NCBI GenBank assembly: GCA_018826295.1
Contig: JAHJZX010000030.1
Coordinates: 62,001-126,000, forward strand
Length of the DNA stretch: 64,000 bases
Source: Gammaproteobacteria bacterium
GTDB taxonomy: Bacteria; Pseudomonadota; Gammaproteobacteria; Enterobacterales; Alteromonadaceae
Direction: 5' to 3'
The position numbers were made by a program, and so were the translations under genes. Shown piece after piece: positions 27,856-38,811 of the stretch. Under the pieces are notes generated by a model. It did no database searches. It saw only the letters and a list, made by a program, of their open reading frames with translations, and was not told the DNA's origin. The first letter of the stretch is position 1. The number at the start of each line of letters is the position of its first letter.

Positions 27856-27949
27856 GGTTGCAATTCCCGCTGTGCTCGCCACAGCAACTCGCCCTACTAC
27901 CTTCGGCAGGGCTCAGACACTCTGTGGCTGCGCCATCGGGATTCCAACC
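27856..27949. repeat. Palindromic intergenic repeat, copy B
   Basis: Second copy, between frmA and fghA. It shares CTCGCCACAGCAACTCGCC and GGCAGGGCTCAGACACTCTG with copy A, with changes in the outer arms (ggttgcaattcccg / gggattccaacc) that keep them complementary. Such paired changes suggest that the folded form matters. Confidence 0.85.
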
Positions 27950-27977
27950 TCTTCTGCTTAATTACCGGCAAACTCTA

Positions 27978-29174
<1,197 letters not shown>

Positions 29175-29252
29175 TCAGTATGAATACCACTAAAATGTAA
29201 ATCAGTTTTTCGTATATGCAAAACTATACAAGTGAAAAGCACGGCCGCTTGC

Positions 29253-29346
29253 GTTACAACACCCGCCCAGGCTTGCCACAGCAACTCGCTCGCGCTGGCG
29301 CGCTCGCTCAGACACTCTGTGGCAACCTGAACGGGGTTCTAACCGC
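29253..29346. repeat. Palindromic intergenic repeat, copy C
   Basis: Third copy, in the 305-base gap between the divergent frmA and LysR genes. It keeps GCCACAGCAACTCGC and GCTCAGACACTCTGTGGC, but the central hairpin is replaced by a different one (tcgcgctggcgcgc). The rest of this gap should hold the frmA and LysR promoters; no clear -35/-10 pair was assigned. Confidence 0.83.
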
Positions 29347-29400
29347 GGCCTTGAGTTGCAGTATCACGCAAGCAGTCGGTTGACGGAGCGGAGGGGCTTA

Positions 29401-30285
29401 GTGAAACACTGGATAGGTATCAGCGAATTTGTCGCGGTGGCAGAGCAGCAAAGCTTTACCAAAGCGGCCAAACAACTGGGTATTTCTGTCGCTCAGGTAA
29501 GCCGCAATATCGCCGAACTTGAAGCCAGTTTGGCGATAAAACTGCTGTATCGCAGCACGCGCAGTGTTAGCCTTACCGAAGAAGGCCTATTGTATTTGCA
29601 GCATTGCCGGCATTTAGTCGCCGGTTTAGAAGAAGCTAACCGCACCTTGGCAAATTTAAAAGCCACGCCGCGTGGCCAGATAAAACTTACCGCGCCGGTA
29701 TTTTATGGCGAAACCCGCATTGCGCCGTTGCTGCATGATTTTATGCAGCAATACCCCGACACTGAACTGGATTTGCAGCTAACCAACAACAAACTGGATT
29801 TAGTCCAGGGTGGCTTTGACCTGGCTATCCGACTGGGCACGCTGGAAAGCTCCAGCCTTATTGCACGCAAGCTGGCAAGCCGCACCCAATATGTTGTCGC
29901 GTCTCCGGTTTATCTGGCACAAAACGGTACTCCGCAAAACCTGACTGAGCTTGCACGGCACCAATGCTTAACCGGCACCGTAGCGCAGTGGCGTTTTACG
30001 CAGCACGGCAAAGTAGTCCAATTTAAGCCTCAGGGCCGTATTGTTTGTAATAGCGGCGTAGCATTAATGGACGCCGCATTAAAAGGTTTAGGTCTGGTGC
30101 AGCTGCCGGATTATTATGTCGGTACTAAACTACAAAGCGGCGATTTGGTGGCGGTACTAAACGAGCTACGCCAGCCGGATGACGGTATCTGGGCGCTTTA
30201 TCCGCAAAACCGGCATTTGTCGGCAAAAGTGCGGGTGCTGGTCGATTATCTGGCAGCGAAGCTTGGCGCGGCAACCCCACTGTGA
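29401..30285 (+). CDS. LysR family transcriptional regulator
   Basis: A 294-residue regulator. The N-terminal winged helix-turn-helix reads FVAVAEQQSFTKAAKQLGIS with NIAELEASLAIKLLYR. The substrate-binding domain begins near residue 90 (GQIKLTAPVFYGE). The GTG at 29401 is taken as start because GGAGGGG sits about 6 bases upstream and the family begins here; the frame is open to an ATG at 29356. Divergent from frmA, so control of the formaldehyde genes is plausible but unproven. Confidence 0.9.
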   Translation: MKHWIGISEFVAVAEQQSFTKAAKQLGISVAQVSRNIAELEASLAIKLLYRSTRSVSLTEEGLLYLQHCRHLVAGLEEANRTLANLKATPRGQIKLTAPVFYGETRIAPLLHDFMQQYPDTELDLQLTNNKLDLVQGGFDLAIRLGTLESSSLIARKLASRTQYVVASPVYLAQNGTPQNLTELARHQCLTGTVAQWRFTQHGKVVQFKPQGRIVCNSGVALMDAALKGLGLVQLPDYYVGTKLQSGDLVAVLNELRQPDDGIWALYPQNRHLSAKVRVLVDYLAAKLGAATPL

Positions 30286-30323
30286 TAGCGTTTTAGTTAA
30301 CATAACTCTTTAACGGATAAACA

Positions 30324-30944
30324 ATGAAGTTTTTTATATCAGCCTTTCTTCTGCTGGCCAGCAGTCTTAGTTTTGCCAACGACAGCTTTAAACAAGACCA
30401 GCATTACCAACTGCTTAACACAGCTAAAAGTGAAACTGCACAGGTGGTGGAGTATTTTTCGTACTACTGCCCGTTTTGCTATAATTTTGAGCCCATAGTT
30501 GCCGAGTTAAAACAGGCATTGCCGGCTAACACCCCACTGCATAAAGTACCGGTGTCTTTTTTAGGCGGCAATATGGCTGCGACTGTGCAACGCGCTCACG
30601 CTACCGCTACTTTATTAAAAGTGGAAAACGCTTTTGCTGCGGCTTTGTTCAACCAGATCCACCAGCAACGTAAGCCACCGCAAAACCGCGCCGATATTAA
30701 ACAGTTGTTTGCCAGTATCGGCACAGAAGCACAGCAATTTGACGGTCATTTTGACAGTATGATCGTCAACAGCATGATTGCCGAGTACGATGCTGCCGTA
30801 AGTGCTGCCGATATCCGTTCTGTGCCAAGCTTTGTAGTAAACAACAAATATTTGGTTAACATCCGTGCTGTATCATCACAGCAGCAGTTTAATGAGCTGG
30901 TTAATTATTTGCTCAGCTTAGATCAACAGGTGGCGGCAAAATGA
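30324..30944 (+). CDS. dsbA: Periplasmic thiol:disulfide oxidoreductase DsbA
   Basis: A 206-residue exported thioredoxin-fold protein. Signal peptide to about residue 18 (SLSFA). The active site is CPFC (Cys49, Cys52), a variant of E. coli CPHC; the cis-Pro loop is RSVPSFVVNN. It would introduce disulfides into exported proteins, being reoxidised by DsbB (not in this window). It overlaps the next gene by 4 bases (ATGA). An internal Met-rich stretch near residue 145 is not unusual. Confidence 0.9.
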   Translation: MKFFISAFLLLASSLSFANDSFKQDQHYQLLNTAKSETAQVVEYFSYYCPFCYNFEPIVAELKQALPANTPLHKVPVSFLGGNMAATVQRAHATATLLKVENAFAAALFNQIHQQRKPPQNRADIKQLFASIGTEAQQFDGHFDSMIVNSMIAEYDAAVSAADIRSVPSFVVNNKYLVNIRAVSSQQQFNELVNYLLSLDQQVAAK

Positions 30945-31585
30945 CGACGCTGAAAATCGATTTGGTTTCCGATATTGCCTGCCCCTGGTGTGCTATTGGC
31001 TATGCAAGATTGCAACAAGCGCTGAGTAGCCTGCCTGAGTTGCAAACAGAATTGGAATGGCATGCCTTTGAGCTAAACCCGGATAAAAATGCACCGCAAG
31101 AGCCAATTTTACCGGCCCTGAGCCGTAAATATGGTCGCAGCGAAGACGAAATGCGCGCAGCTCAGGCCAATATGATGCAAATAGCTGCCGATTTGGGGCT
31201 TAACTTTAGCAAAATGCAGCAGCGCTTTACCTGCAATACCTTTGACGCTCACCGCCTGGTAAAATGGGCCGCCACACACGACAAAGCCACAGCCATGAAG
31301 CTGGCGTTATTTGCGGCCTATTTTGGTGAAGCCAAAGATGTATCTGATGCTGCCATTTTGGCAAACTGCGCCGAGCAAGTCGGCCTTGATAAAACCGAAG
31401 CTCAGCGTATTTTAGCCGGTGATGATTTCAGCAGTATCGTTAAAGAAGATATCGCAAAATATCAACAAGCCGGCATTTCATCGGTACCGGCCTTTATTAT
31501 TAATAACCGCTACCTGATCTCCGGCGCACAGGAACCCGCCCAACTGGCTGCCAGCCTGCAGCAAATTGCCAACGAAATGGCATAA
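30941..31585 (+). CDS. DsbA-family oxidoreductase (FrnE-like)
   Basis: A 214-residue cytoplasmic protein with a DsbA-type thioredoxin fold and inserted helical domain. The active site is CPWC (Cys14, Cys17), and the cis-Pro segment is SSVPAFIINN. There is no signal peptide, which separates it from the upstream DsbA. FrnE-like proteins are linked to oxidative stress and polyketide-type isomerase chemistry. Translationally coupled to dsbA by the ATGA overlap. Confidence 0.9.
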   Translation: MTTLKIDLVSDIACPWCAIGYARLQQALSSLPELQTELEWHAFELNPDKNAPQEPILPALSRKYGRSEDEMRAAQANMMQIAADLGLNFSKMQQRFTCNTFDAHRLVKWAATHDKATAMKLALFAAYFGEAKDVSDAAILANCAEQVGLDKTEAQRILAGDDFSSIVKEDIAKYQQAGISSVPAFIINNRYLISGAQEPAQLAASLQQIANEMA

Positions 31586-31589
31586 ACAA

Positions 31590-32213
31590 CTACTGAGCGT
31601 CAGCGCCGGGATGAAAACGATAATGGCCGGTAATGTTGTAATCAAACAGCATATCGGCCAACACCGGCCCGGCGCCGATATTATGCACGATCAATGGCCG
31701 CTGGCCGTCGTCTGAGCGCTTATTTACGACGATGCCGATATGCGGCAAATTACCCGGCAGCATCCAGGTTACCAGATCGCCCGGCTGGTAGGCACTACCC
31801 TGGCGGCTTATCGCTAAACGTGTGCCATGACGGCTGAAAAAGGTTTGCAGGTTAGGTACGCGGCGATGATCAATATTGCTATCCGGCCTGGTTAAGCCCC
31901 AAATCCGCTTTGACGGGTACAGCTCGAAATCAGCACGCATATCCTCATGCACTAACTGCTGTAAATCGATACCCAAGACACGATAACTGCGGATCACCAC
32001 ATCAGTACAGACGCCAATATCTGCCGGTACATCGCCATTTGGGTAAGCAATACGCAAGTAACGGCCATCGTAGCGCACCTGGTGCTCAGTGCGCTCCAGC
32101 GCCGCAGTCACCAATTTATCGCTAAACGGCTCTGCCATACTATGCTGTGGTAATAAGCATAACACTAATGCCAATGCAGGTTTTACTAAGCGGAATAACA
32201 GGAAAAGCGGCAT
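31590..32213 (-). CDS. DUF1287 exported protein
   Basis: A 207-residue exported protein with a signal peptide (to about residue 27, SMAEP). The core resembles DUF1287, an NlpC/P60-like fold: CTDVVIRSYR carries a candidate catalytic Cys, and LPHIGIVV a His. Substrate unknown; a cell-wall amidase or peptidase role is possible. AAGGAG precedes the ATG. Convergent to the FrnE-like gene with 4 bases between stops. Confidence 0.85.
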   Translation of the reverse strand: MPLFLLFRLVKPALALVLCLLPQHSMAEPFSDKLVTAALERTEHQVRYDGRYLRIAYPNGDVPADIGVCTDVVIRSYRVLGIDLQQLVHEDMRADFELYPSKRIWGLTRPDSNIDHRRVPNLQTFFSRHGTRLAISRQGSAYQPGDLVTWMLPGNLPHIGIVVNKRSDDGQRPLIVHNIGAGPVLADMLFDYNITGHYRFHPGADAQ

Positions 32214-32280
32214 ACATTGCTCCTTGCAACGCCATTAAACTCTGGCATAAGGCGCACCAGCGGCGATAAAGTTCCTTAGC

Positions 32281-33477
32281 TTATGCTAAAGATTCCAGCA
32301 ATAAGGCAATGCCCTGGCCTCCGCCAATGCACATAGTTACCAAGCCATACCGGCCGCCAATACGCTTAAGCTCGGCCAATAATTTAATGATTAAGATAGA
32401 ACCAGTCGCACCGACCGGATGCCCCAGCGCGATAGCGCCGCCGTTGGGGTTTACTTTTGCGCTGTCAAAGCCCAGCGTTTGGCTTACCGCCATAGCCTGA
32501 GCAGCAAAAGCTTCATTTGATTCAATCACATCGATATCAGCCACAGTTAAACCGGCTTGTGCCAGCACCTGCTGAACTGCCGGTATTGGCCCTAATCCCA
32601 TCACACCAGGTTCGACGCCGGCAAAAGCATAACCAAGCATACGTGCCTGTGGCCTAAGGCCACGTTTTTCTGCCTCAAACCGGCTGGTTAGCAGCAAGGC
32701 GGCAGCGCCATCATTTAAGCCTGAGGCATTCCCGGCAGTTACTATACCATCGGCTTTAAACGCCGGTTTAAGCTTAGCTAAACTCTCAGCTGTGGTATCG
32801 GCACGGATGTGCTCATCGCGGTCAAATTGCACTTCATGACGGCCAACCTGAACGGTTAGCGGTACGATCTGAGCGTCAAAATAGCTCAGCTGTTGCGCAT
32901 TGGCAGCACGCTGCTGACTTATTAGCGCAAAGGCATCCAAATCAGCGCGGCTAAAGCCATATTGGCCGGCGATAGTTTCCGCGGTAATGCCCATATGACC
33001 ACTGCCAAACGGATCGGTCAAAATGCCCAGGGTTAAATCTGTTATTGCACCGTGGCCCATTTTTAACCCGCGCCGTACCTTTGGCAGTAAATAAGCGCCG
33101 TTACTCATACTCTCGGCGCCACCGGCCAGAGCAATAGTGCTGTGCCCCAGCTGAATAAGCTGCGCCGCAGATATTACCGACTGCACAGCCGAGCCACATA
33201 AGCGGTTGACATTAAAGGCGGCAGAGCTGGCGGCCATACCGGCGTTTAATGCGATATGCCGCGCTAAATAAGCATCTTCAGCGCCGGTGGTAATAATATG
33301 GCCAAAAACCGCATGGTCGACATCAGTTGCCGCTACGCCGGCACGGCTAATAGCTTCTTTCGCGGCCGCCGTACCCAGCTGCGCCGGACTTAAGCCTGCT
33401 AAACTGCCGCCAAAGCTGCCAATGGCCGTACGGGCACCGGCTAAAATTACAATATGCGTTAAGTTCATTCCGGTCAT
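32281..33477 (-). CDS. Thiolase (acetyl-CoA C-acyltransferase)
   Basis: A 398-residue thiolase. The nucleophile Cys is in NRLCGSAVQS; the C-terminal motifs are ESNEAFAAQAM, GGAIALGHPVGATG and CIGGGQGIALL. It condenses or cleaves acetyl-CoA units in fatty-acid or PHB metabolism; direction is not readable. The ATG at 33477 overlaps the vapC stop (ATGA). The Met at 33468 (MNLTHIV) is an equally good family-type start. No acetyl-CoA reductase or enoyl-CoA hydratase gene lies beside it. Confidence 0.9.
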   Translation of the reverse strand: MTGMNLTHIVILAGARTAIGSFGGSLAGLSPAQLGTAAAKEAISRAGVAATDVDHAVFGHIITTGAEDAYLARHIALNAGMAASSAAFNVNRLCGSAVQSVISAAQLIQLGHSTIALAGGAESMSNGAYLLPKVRRGLKMGHGAITDLTLGILTDPFGSGHMGITAETIAGQYGFSRADLDAFALISQQRAANAQQLSYFDAQIVPLTVQVGRHEVQFDRDEHIRADTTAESLAKLKPAFKADGIVTAGNASGLNDGAAALLLTSRFEAEKRGLRPQARMLGYAFAGVEPGVMGLGPIPAVQQVLAQAGLTVADIDVIESNEAFAAQAMAVSQTLGFDSAKVNPNGGAIALGHPVGATGSILIIKLLAELKRIGGRYGLVTMCIGGGQGIALLLESLA

Positions 33478-33878
33478 ACCCAATTTTCCACCCTCAATCC
33501 CGTCACGCGATTAAACTCCCGCGCATTGTTGGTCACCAGTATCGCGTCTTCCGCCAGTGCATGGCTGGCTATCCATAAATCATTTGCCCCTATAGGTGTG
33601 CCAGCTGATTTTAAGCGATTAAATTGCTCTGCGTAATGAAGACAAAGTGAAGGAGAAGATTGATATAGAACCGGAATTTGCCTGGTCAACATTGCCAGCT
33701 TTCGCATAACTTCAGCAGTTTTGTTGCTGTTCTGTGCCCCCTTAAGTAGCTCAGCATAGGTAAAAAATGACATTCGTAATTGTGTATCGGCTGGCAAAGT
33801 GTCGATATGTGCAGCAACTGAAGGAGGATTATTTTTTAACAGATAAATAAGAATATTTGTATCCAGCAAATAGATCAC
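33474..33878 (-). CDS. vapC: VapC-type PIN-domain toxin
   Basis: A 134-residue endoribonuclease toxin. PIN-domain acidic residues are in LLDTNILIY (Asp6), the YAELLKGA Glu, and GANDLWIASHA. The start is a GTG that overlaps the vapB stop (GTGA), with GGGAGGAG upstream. VapC enzymes cut tRNA or rRNA when the VapB antitoxin is lost. The 3' end overlaps the thiolase start, so the toxin and the thiolase may share a transcript. Confidence 0.92.
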   Translation of the reverse strand: MIYLLDTNILIYLLKNNPPSVAAHIDTLPADTQLRMSFFTYAELLKGAQNSNKTAEVMRKLAMLTRQIPVLYQSSPSLCLHYAEQFNRLKSAGTPIGANDLWIASHALAEDAILVTNNAREFNRVTGLRVENWV

Positions 33879-34126
33879 AACTCCTCCCTGTCTTGCATTA
33901 ATGGCTGCGCACGATATTCTGCTTCGAGTTCTGCAACAAAGTCAGCATCGAATCCATCCAATGCGGCCATTAAAGCCTCACCACGTTTTGCTGGTAAAGG
34001 ATGGATCACTAAATCACCCTGCTCATTACGGCTTATCTCAACGGTGTTAGTATCCAGGCGAAATTCCTGTGGGATCCGCACAGCCTGACTGTTACCATTC
34101 ATAAACACACGACTTATCGCAGACAT
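33875..34126 (-). CDS. vapB: VapB-type antitoxin (AbrB fold)
   Basis: An 83-residue antitoxin. The N-terminal swapped-hairpin DNA-binding domain is MNGNSQAVRIPQEFRLDTN; the acidic C-terminal tail (DGFDADFVAELEAEYRAQP) would bind VapC. The Met at 34126 is chosen for its AGAGGTGG ribosome site; the frame is open to 34144. It should repress its own operon together with VapC. Confidence 0.92.
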   Translation of the reverse strand: MSAISRVFMNGNSQAVRIPQEFRLDTNTVEISRNEQGDLVIHPLPAKRGEALMAALDGFDADFVAELEAEYRAQPLMQDREEL

Positions 34127-34137
34127 AGCCACCTCTT

Positions 34138-34160
34138 TGTACACACAATCATGTATGTAT
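34138..34160. promoter_or_regulatory. Possible VapBC operator
   Basis: An imperfect inverted repeat, TACACAC and GTATGTA around an AATCAT centre, directly upstream of vapB. VapBC complexes usually bind such sites. Inferred from position and symmetry only. Confidence 0.35.
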
Positions 34161-34216
34161 TTTGGTAGTGCGCTGCAATCTTGTCAAGGTAGAGCAAGAC
34201 CGACTATACAAGTGAC

Positions 34217-34570
34217 TTAGTTTGAGTTTAGCGCTGGCCTTTTCGCTTTCGGTAAGCTGTTAACAATTAACTGATACGAGTTTTCAATCTGCCTTTTTAT
34301 CTCGTTTTCCGGCACGCTGCCATTAAGTAGTACGGTATTCCAATGCTGTTTGTTCATATGGTAACCGGGTGTAATGGCTGGAAAGATATCACGCAGCATC
34401 ATGGCTTCAGCAGGATCGCATTTTAAATTAACTCTGGCAAGACCATCCTGCTCACTTAAAATAGCGAAAATTTTGCCGACTTTATACACGTAAATATCCG
34501 GGCCAAAAGGGAAATCCTCGATGCTTTGTAGTTGCATCAGGCAATGGTCCCGGCATTGCTGAAAGTCCAT
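34217..34570 (-). CDS. MmcQ/YjbR family DNA-binding protein
   Basis: A 117-residue protein of the CyaY-like YjbR fold. Typical motifs are FPFGPDIYVYKVGKIFAIL, RVNLKCDPAEA, TPGYHMNKQHWNTV and a C-terminal helix (ENSYQLIVNSLPKAKR). Function is poorly known; members bind DNA. GGAGA precedes the ATG. It lies just downstream of the chemoreceptor gene (16 bases). Confidence 0.9.
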   Translation of the reverse strand: MDFQQCRDHCLMQLQSIEDFPFGPDIYVYKVGKIFAILSEQDGLARVNLKCDPAEAMMLRDIFPAITPGYHMNKQHWNTVLLNGSVPENEIKRQIENSYQLIVNSLPKAKRPALNSN

Positions 34571-34586
34571 AGCAGTTTAATCTCCG

Positions 34587-36542
34587 TTACACCCTAAACT
34601 GAGCCGCAGAAGTGCTCAACTGATTTGCCAAGCCTAACAAATGATGAGTACTTTGTGCTACCTGAGATATTGCTGTGCTGTTTTCCTCTGCCGCGGCACT
34701 TAAGCTGGCAATACCTTGCGCCAACGTAGCACTGACCTGGGTTTGCTCTTCAGCGGCACTGGCGGTTTGCGACATCAAAGCACTCAGTTTGCTTAAACGC
34801 TGTTGTATGTCCTGCACGGCCTGCTGCATAGCGCCGGCATCAGCCACTGACTGCGCCGCCTCGCTTGAGCATACAGAACTATGCTGTACCAGAGCGTCCG
34901 ACTGGCGGCCTATTCCGCTTAACACAGCTGAAATGTCCTGTATCGCTTCCTGCACTTTGGTGGCCAACTGACGCACTTCATCGGCCACTACAGCAAAACC
35001 ACGACCATGCTCACCAGCGCGGGCCGCTTCTATGGCGGCGTTTAGCGCTAGTAAATTAGTTTGCTCGGCAATGCTGTTAATTACCGCCAGTACGCTGCCA
35101 ATACGTTTGCTATCCTGCGCCAGCCCCTGCACCTGTTGCTCAATTGCATTAAAGCTCACCATACTGCGCTCTAATGATTGGCTGCTAACATGCAGTCTTT
35201 CAGTTAACTGCTGGCCTAGCTTTTGGCTGGCATTAACTTCAGTAGCGGCAGCAATAGTATTTTGGCCAATTTCTGCCGCGGCGTAACTCATTTGCTCAAT
35301 GGCGGTAGCCAGTTGATCGGTCTCCCGTGCCTGCAGCTGAATACTGCCATCTGCCTGGGTGATGGCGGCAGAGTTTTGCTCAGCAGCTTGTTCCAGCTGC
35401 TGCCCGACACCAATAAGTTGCGAAATAAGCTGGCGTAAGCGGTTTTGCATCCGGGCCAGCCAACTCATTAAGTGGCCGGCATTGTTGTCAACCTGCATAT
35501 CCAAAGTCAGATCGCCGCTGGCAATCCGGCTGGTTAACTGGCACATAGTGTCGGGTTCACCACCTAAGGGCCGCAACACAAAATTACTGACCAGCTTAGC
35601 CGCCAACAACGCCAATAGTATGGCAATCAAGGCAATGCCAATACCAATATTGCCCATCCGGTAAGCCGGCGCCATCACTTCTGCGATATCTATTTCCGCC
35701 AGTAAGGCCCATTGCACACCAAACACACTCAGCGGTGCAAAAGCCGACAACACCGGGTTGCCGTTGTAGTCGATAATACTGCGGATGCCGCTCTGGCCAG
35801 CTAAAGCGGCCTTGCTGGCAACCGTGTCAACTCCGTTGCGCGCAACGGTACCGGCAAAAGACGCCTGCACAGTGCGGTTTGTAGCATCCAGATAAGAATC
35901 GGAGCGCATACGATTATCGGCACCAACCAGGTAGGTTTCACCTGTCTGCCCCATTCCTTCGCGAATTTGCATCACCTGATTAATTTTTTCGATAGACAGC
36001 TGCACCGCGACATACACTTGTTGTTGCGCCAGTTGCACCGGTTTCGCCAAAAAGGCCGCCGCATCGTTGTTAGACGGCGCATAAGGCGAAAAGTCTTGCA
36101 TCAGAGTGTCCGCTGTACCGCTTTTTAACCGATGATACAAACGGCCAAGGCCAGAGTCACGATAGGGGCCATGTTGCAAATTAGTGGCATAGTCCGCCTC
36201 ACGCGCAACGGTAAACACCACAGTACCATTATTATCAATAACGAAGATGTCGTAAAAACCCAGCTGCTGGTTTAACTGCTGTAATACCGGATATAGACTG
36301 TCCAATTGCTGTACGTCAGTGGCGCCAGCAACGACGGCGGCCACTGCACTTAAGCCGCCATTAAAGTCTTGCAGCATTTGCGTAATCTGACGCTGCTTAA
36401 TTTCTCTCACCGCCAACAACTGTGCCTGGGCATGTTGCTCTAATTCGTGCCGGGCCATGTAAGTTATTACCACAGTGGCAACAACCAGCGGTAATAACAC
36501 GATTAATAAGCTGATTAACCGAACTTTACTGATAAACCCCAT
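34587..36542 (-). CDS. Methyl-accepting chemotaxis protein
   Basis: A 651-residue chemoreceptor. TM1 at about 9-30, a periplasmic dCache-like sensor (about 35-290), TM2 near 295-315, HAMP, and the signalling domain with the conserved hairpin [21 protein letters not shown]. It ends without the NWETF-type CheR tether. The ligand is unknown; dCache receptors often bind amino acids or organic acids. GGGAGA precedes the ATG. No other chemotaxis gene is in the window. Confidence 0.94.
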   Translation of the reverse strand: MGFISKVRLISLLIVLLPLVVATVVITYMARHELEQHAQAQLLAVREIKQRQITQMLQDFNGGLSAVAAVVAGATDVQQLDSLYPVLQQLNQQLGFYDIFVIDNNGTVVFTVAREADYATNLQHGPYRDSGLGRLYHRLKSGTADTLMQDFSPYAPSNNDAAAFLAKPVQLAQQQVYVAVQLSIEKINQVMQIREGMGQTGETYLVGADNRMRSDSYLDATNRTVQASFAGTVARNGVDTVASKAALAGQSGIRSIIDYNGNPVLSAFAPLSVFGVQWALLAEIDIAEVMAPAYRMGNIGIGIALIAILLALLAAKLVSNFVLRPLGGEPDTMCQLTSRIASGDLTLDMQVDNNAGHLMSWLARMQNRLRQLISQLIGVGQQLEQAAEQNSAAITQADGSIQLQARETDQLATAIEQMSYAAAEIGQNTIAAATEVNASQKLGQQLTERLHVSSQSLERSMVSFNAIEQQVQGLAQDSKRIGSVLAVINSIAEQTNLLALNAAIEAARAGEHGRGFAVVADEVRQLATKVQEAIQDISAVLSGIGRQSDALVQHSSVCSSEAAQSVADAGAMQQAVQDIQQRLSKLSALMSQTASAAEEQTQVSATLAQGIASLSAAAEENSTAISQVAQSTHHLLGLANQLSTSAAQFRV

Positions 36543-36656
36543 AGCGGTCTCCCGGCTGCCATTGCACCACTTTGATGCAAAAAGCTATCTGATGATCCGA
36601 ATATCAATATAGCTGCAACCTTTAACCTTAAACAGAAACATTGCGACATATTTTTT

Positions 36657-36690
36657 ATAAAATAAAAACCCCGCGTTAAAGCGGGGTTGC
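36657..36690 (-). terminator. Terminator of the S9 peptidase gene
   Basis: On the minus strand an 8-bp stem AACCCCGC / GCGGGGTT with a 6-base loop, followed by TTTTTATTTT. Confidence 0.92.
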
Positions 36691-36716
36691 ATTTTAATTG
36701 AATCTGCCTGGCTAAT

Positions 36717-38738
36717 TTACGGTTTAGTGTATTTATCCAGCCACTGGAACACTTCGTTGTACCAACGCACGCGGTTATCTTTATTTAAGATCCAGTGATT
36801 TTCATCCGGGAAAATTACTAAACGCGAATCGATCCCCTTGCGTTGCAAGTTAGTAAAGGCACCTAAACCCTGGGCATAAGGTACGCGGTAATCTTTTAAA
36901 CCATGAATAACCAGCATTGGCGTTTGCCAGTTATCTGCCAGTGCCGCCGGGTTAAATTTCTGATAATCAGATTCCGGCTTCCAGGCCGGGCCGCCTAAAT
37001 CAAATTCCGGAAACCACAGCTCTTCCGTGCTGCCGTAAAAGCTCGGCATATCATATAAACCGGCATGGTTAACCAGACATTTAAAACCGGTAGGCCAGTT
37101 ACCGGCTATCCAGTTCATCATGTAGCCACCGTACGATGCCCCCAATGCACAAGCACGGTTGCCGTCAATCCAGGGCTGGGCTTTAACGATATACTCAAAG
37201 CCTTTCTTTAAATCTTCCAGCGGCTTACCGCCCCAATCACGGCTGATCGAGTCGGTAAAAGCCTGGCCATAACCGGTAGAGCCATGAAAATCGACCATCA
37301 CTACCGCATAGCCTTTCGCGGCATACATTTGCGCATTCCAGCGCTCGTTAAACATATTGCCGAAGCTACCTTGCGGGCCACCGTGTACTAAAAAAGCCAG
37401 CGGGTATTTTTTATTGGCATCAAAATCCCACGGCTTTACCAAATAACCGTACACGGTATCGTCGTTGGCACCTTTAAAGCTGAATTGCTCGTAATCGCCA
37501 AACTGCACTTCTTTGTGCCAGTCGGCGTTGATATCGGTCAATTGCGTCAGGTTACTACCATCAGTATTAAGCTGAAATACCTCTGGCGGTGTATCCAGTT
37601 TATGGTTAGTAAACACAATTTTATCTGCCGCTACATTCAGCGCACCGGCATAGCCATCGGCATACACTTTACGCACATCACCAAAGCCGGTGTTAATAGC
37701 ATAAATCGCATACTGGCCCAGATCCTGCGTAGTCACATAAACAGTGCGGTTATCCGCACCAAATTTATAGTCACTTACTGAACGGTCAAACTCGGCCGCC
37801 AGCTCTTTACGCTGCCCGGTCACCATATCCAACAGCACCAGGCTAAACTTATCGGCTTCGGCTTGTGGTTTGCTCATGGCTTTGTAAGCCATAAAACGGC
37901 CATCGCCCGAAAATGACGGTTGTGCGTCCCAGGCTGGGTTAGCAGCAGTTAAGTTTTGCTTTTCACCGCCATTTACCGGCACCATAAAGATGTCGTAATT
38001 GGTGTGCCAGGCCTGATCGGCTGCCGGAATTTTTGCGCTAAACACCAAACGCTGACTATCCGGGGTAAAAGCCACTTCGTTCATGCCGGCGATATTGGTA
38101 TTCCAGTCGCTCATCAGGTTAGTGGCATCTTTCACCACGCCCTGCCCCAGTGCGGCTACATGCAAATGGTTGCGATACGGCGTTAACCAATGATCCCAGT
38201 GCCGCACCATAAGCTGATCATAAGCCATAGCGCTGTCTTTTTTCGCCGCATCGGCAGCTTTAGCCTCCAGTGTACATTGCAGGCTTTGGCAGCCAGGTTT
38301 AACTGATAACGCCAGTGCAAGTTGCTTACCGTCTGAGGAAACTTTAAAGCCCTCTACCGCGAGCGGCAGATCGGTGACTTGCAGCGCTTCACCACCGTAC
38401 AACGGCAACTGCCATACCTGGTTAGAACCGCTGCGATTGGCAATAAAATAGATACTCTGGCCGTCATTCGCCCACTGCAGCTGGCTTTCACGGCCCATAC
38501 TCTGGGTTAAACGGCTGACTTTATTTAAGTTGGATAAATCCATCAGATACAGATCGCTGCTGTGATCTGCCGGGCTAAAACCGGCATTGGTCTGGCCATA
38601 AGCGACATAACGGCCATCCGGTGATAACACCACATCATGCAGCTTATTAAAGCGGTTTAAGTGCTCTACCGTAAGCGGCGCTTTGGCCAGAGCACTGCCT
38701 GTTGCCAACAGCGCCAGCGTGAGTAAGGTCTTTTTCAT
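36717..38738 (-). CDS. Exported S9 family prolyl-oligopeptidase-like peptidase
   Basis: A 673-residue serine peptidase. Signal peptide MKKTLLTLALLATGSALA; the start at 38738 is chosen for this and for AGGGA upstream, although the frame is open to 38843. The N-terminal half is a WD40-like propeller (SPDGRYVAYG and later blades). The C-terminal hydrolase has Ser in GASYGGYMMNW, Asp in HGLKDYRVPY and His in PDENHWI. It probably trims proline-containing oligopeptides in the periplasm. It follows the fumarase gene but is separated by a terminator. Confidence 0.94.
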   Translation of the reverse strand: MKKTLLTLALLATGSALAKAPLTVEHLNRFNKLHDVVLSPDGRYVAYGQTNAGFSPADHSSDLYLMDLSNLNKVSRLTQSMGRESQLQWANDGQSIYFIANRSGSNQVWQLPLYGGEALQVTDLPLAVEGFKVSSDGKQLALALSVKPGCQSLQCTLEAKAADAAKKDSAMAYDQLMVRHWDHWLTPYRNHLHVAALGQGVVKDATNLMSDWNTNIAGMNEVAFTPDSQRLVFSAKIPAADQAWHTNYDIFMVPVNGGEKQNLTAANPAWDAQPSFSGDGRFMAYKAMSKPQAEADKFSLVLLDMVTGQRKELAAEFDRSVSDYKFGADNRTVYVTTQDLGQYAIYAINTGFGDVRKVYADGYAGALNVAADKIVFTNHKLDTPPEVFQLNTDGSNLTQLTDINADWHKEVQFGDYEQFSFKGANDDTVYGYLVKPWDFDANKKYPLAFLVHGGPQGSFGNMFNERWNAQMYAAKGYAVVMVDFHGSTGYGQAFTDSISRDWGGKPLEDLKKGFEYIVKAQPWIDGNRACALGASYGGYMMNWIAGNWPTGFKCLVNHAGLYDMPSFYGSTEELWFPEFDLGGPAWKPESDYQKFNPAALADNWQTPMLVIHGLKDYRVPYAQGLGAFTNLQRKGIDSRLVIFPDENHWILNKDNRVRWYNEVFQWLDKYTKP

Positions 38739-38770
38739 GCGTATCCCTAGATTTTTGTTGTTATAAGCTG

Positions 38771-38803
38771 AAAAAATAAAGACCACAGTGTTACTGCGGC
38801 CTT
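38771..38803 (-). terminator. Terminator of the fumarase gene
   Basis: On the minus strand GGCCGCAGT, loop AAC, ACTGTGGTC (two G-T pairs), then TTTATTTTTT. It separates the fumarase from the downstream peptidase. Confidence 0.88.
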
Positions 38804-38811
38804 GTGTTGGA

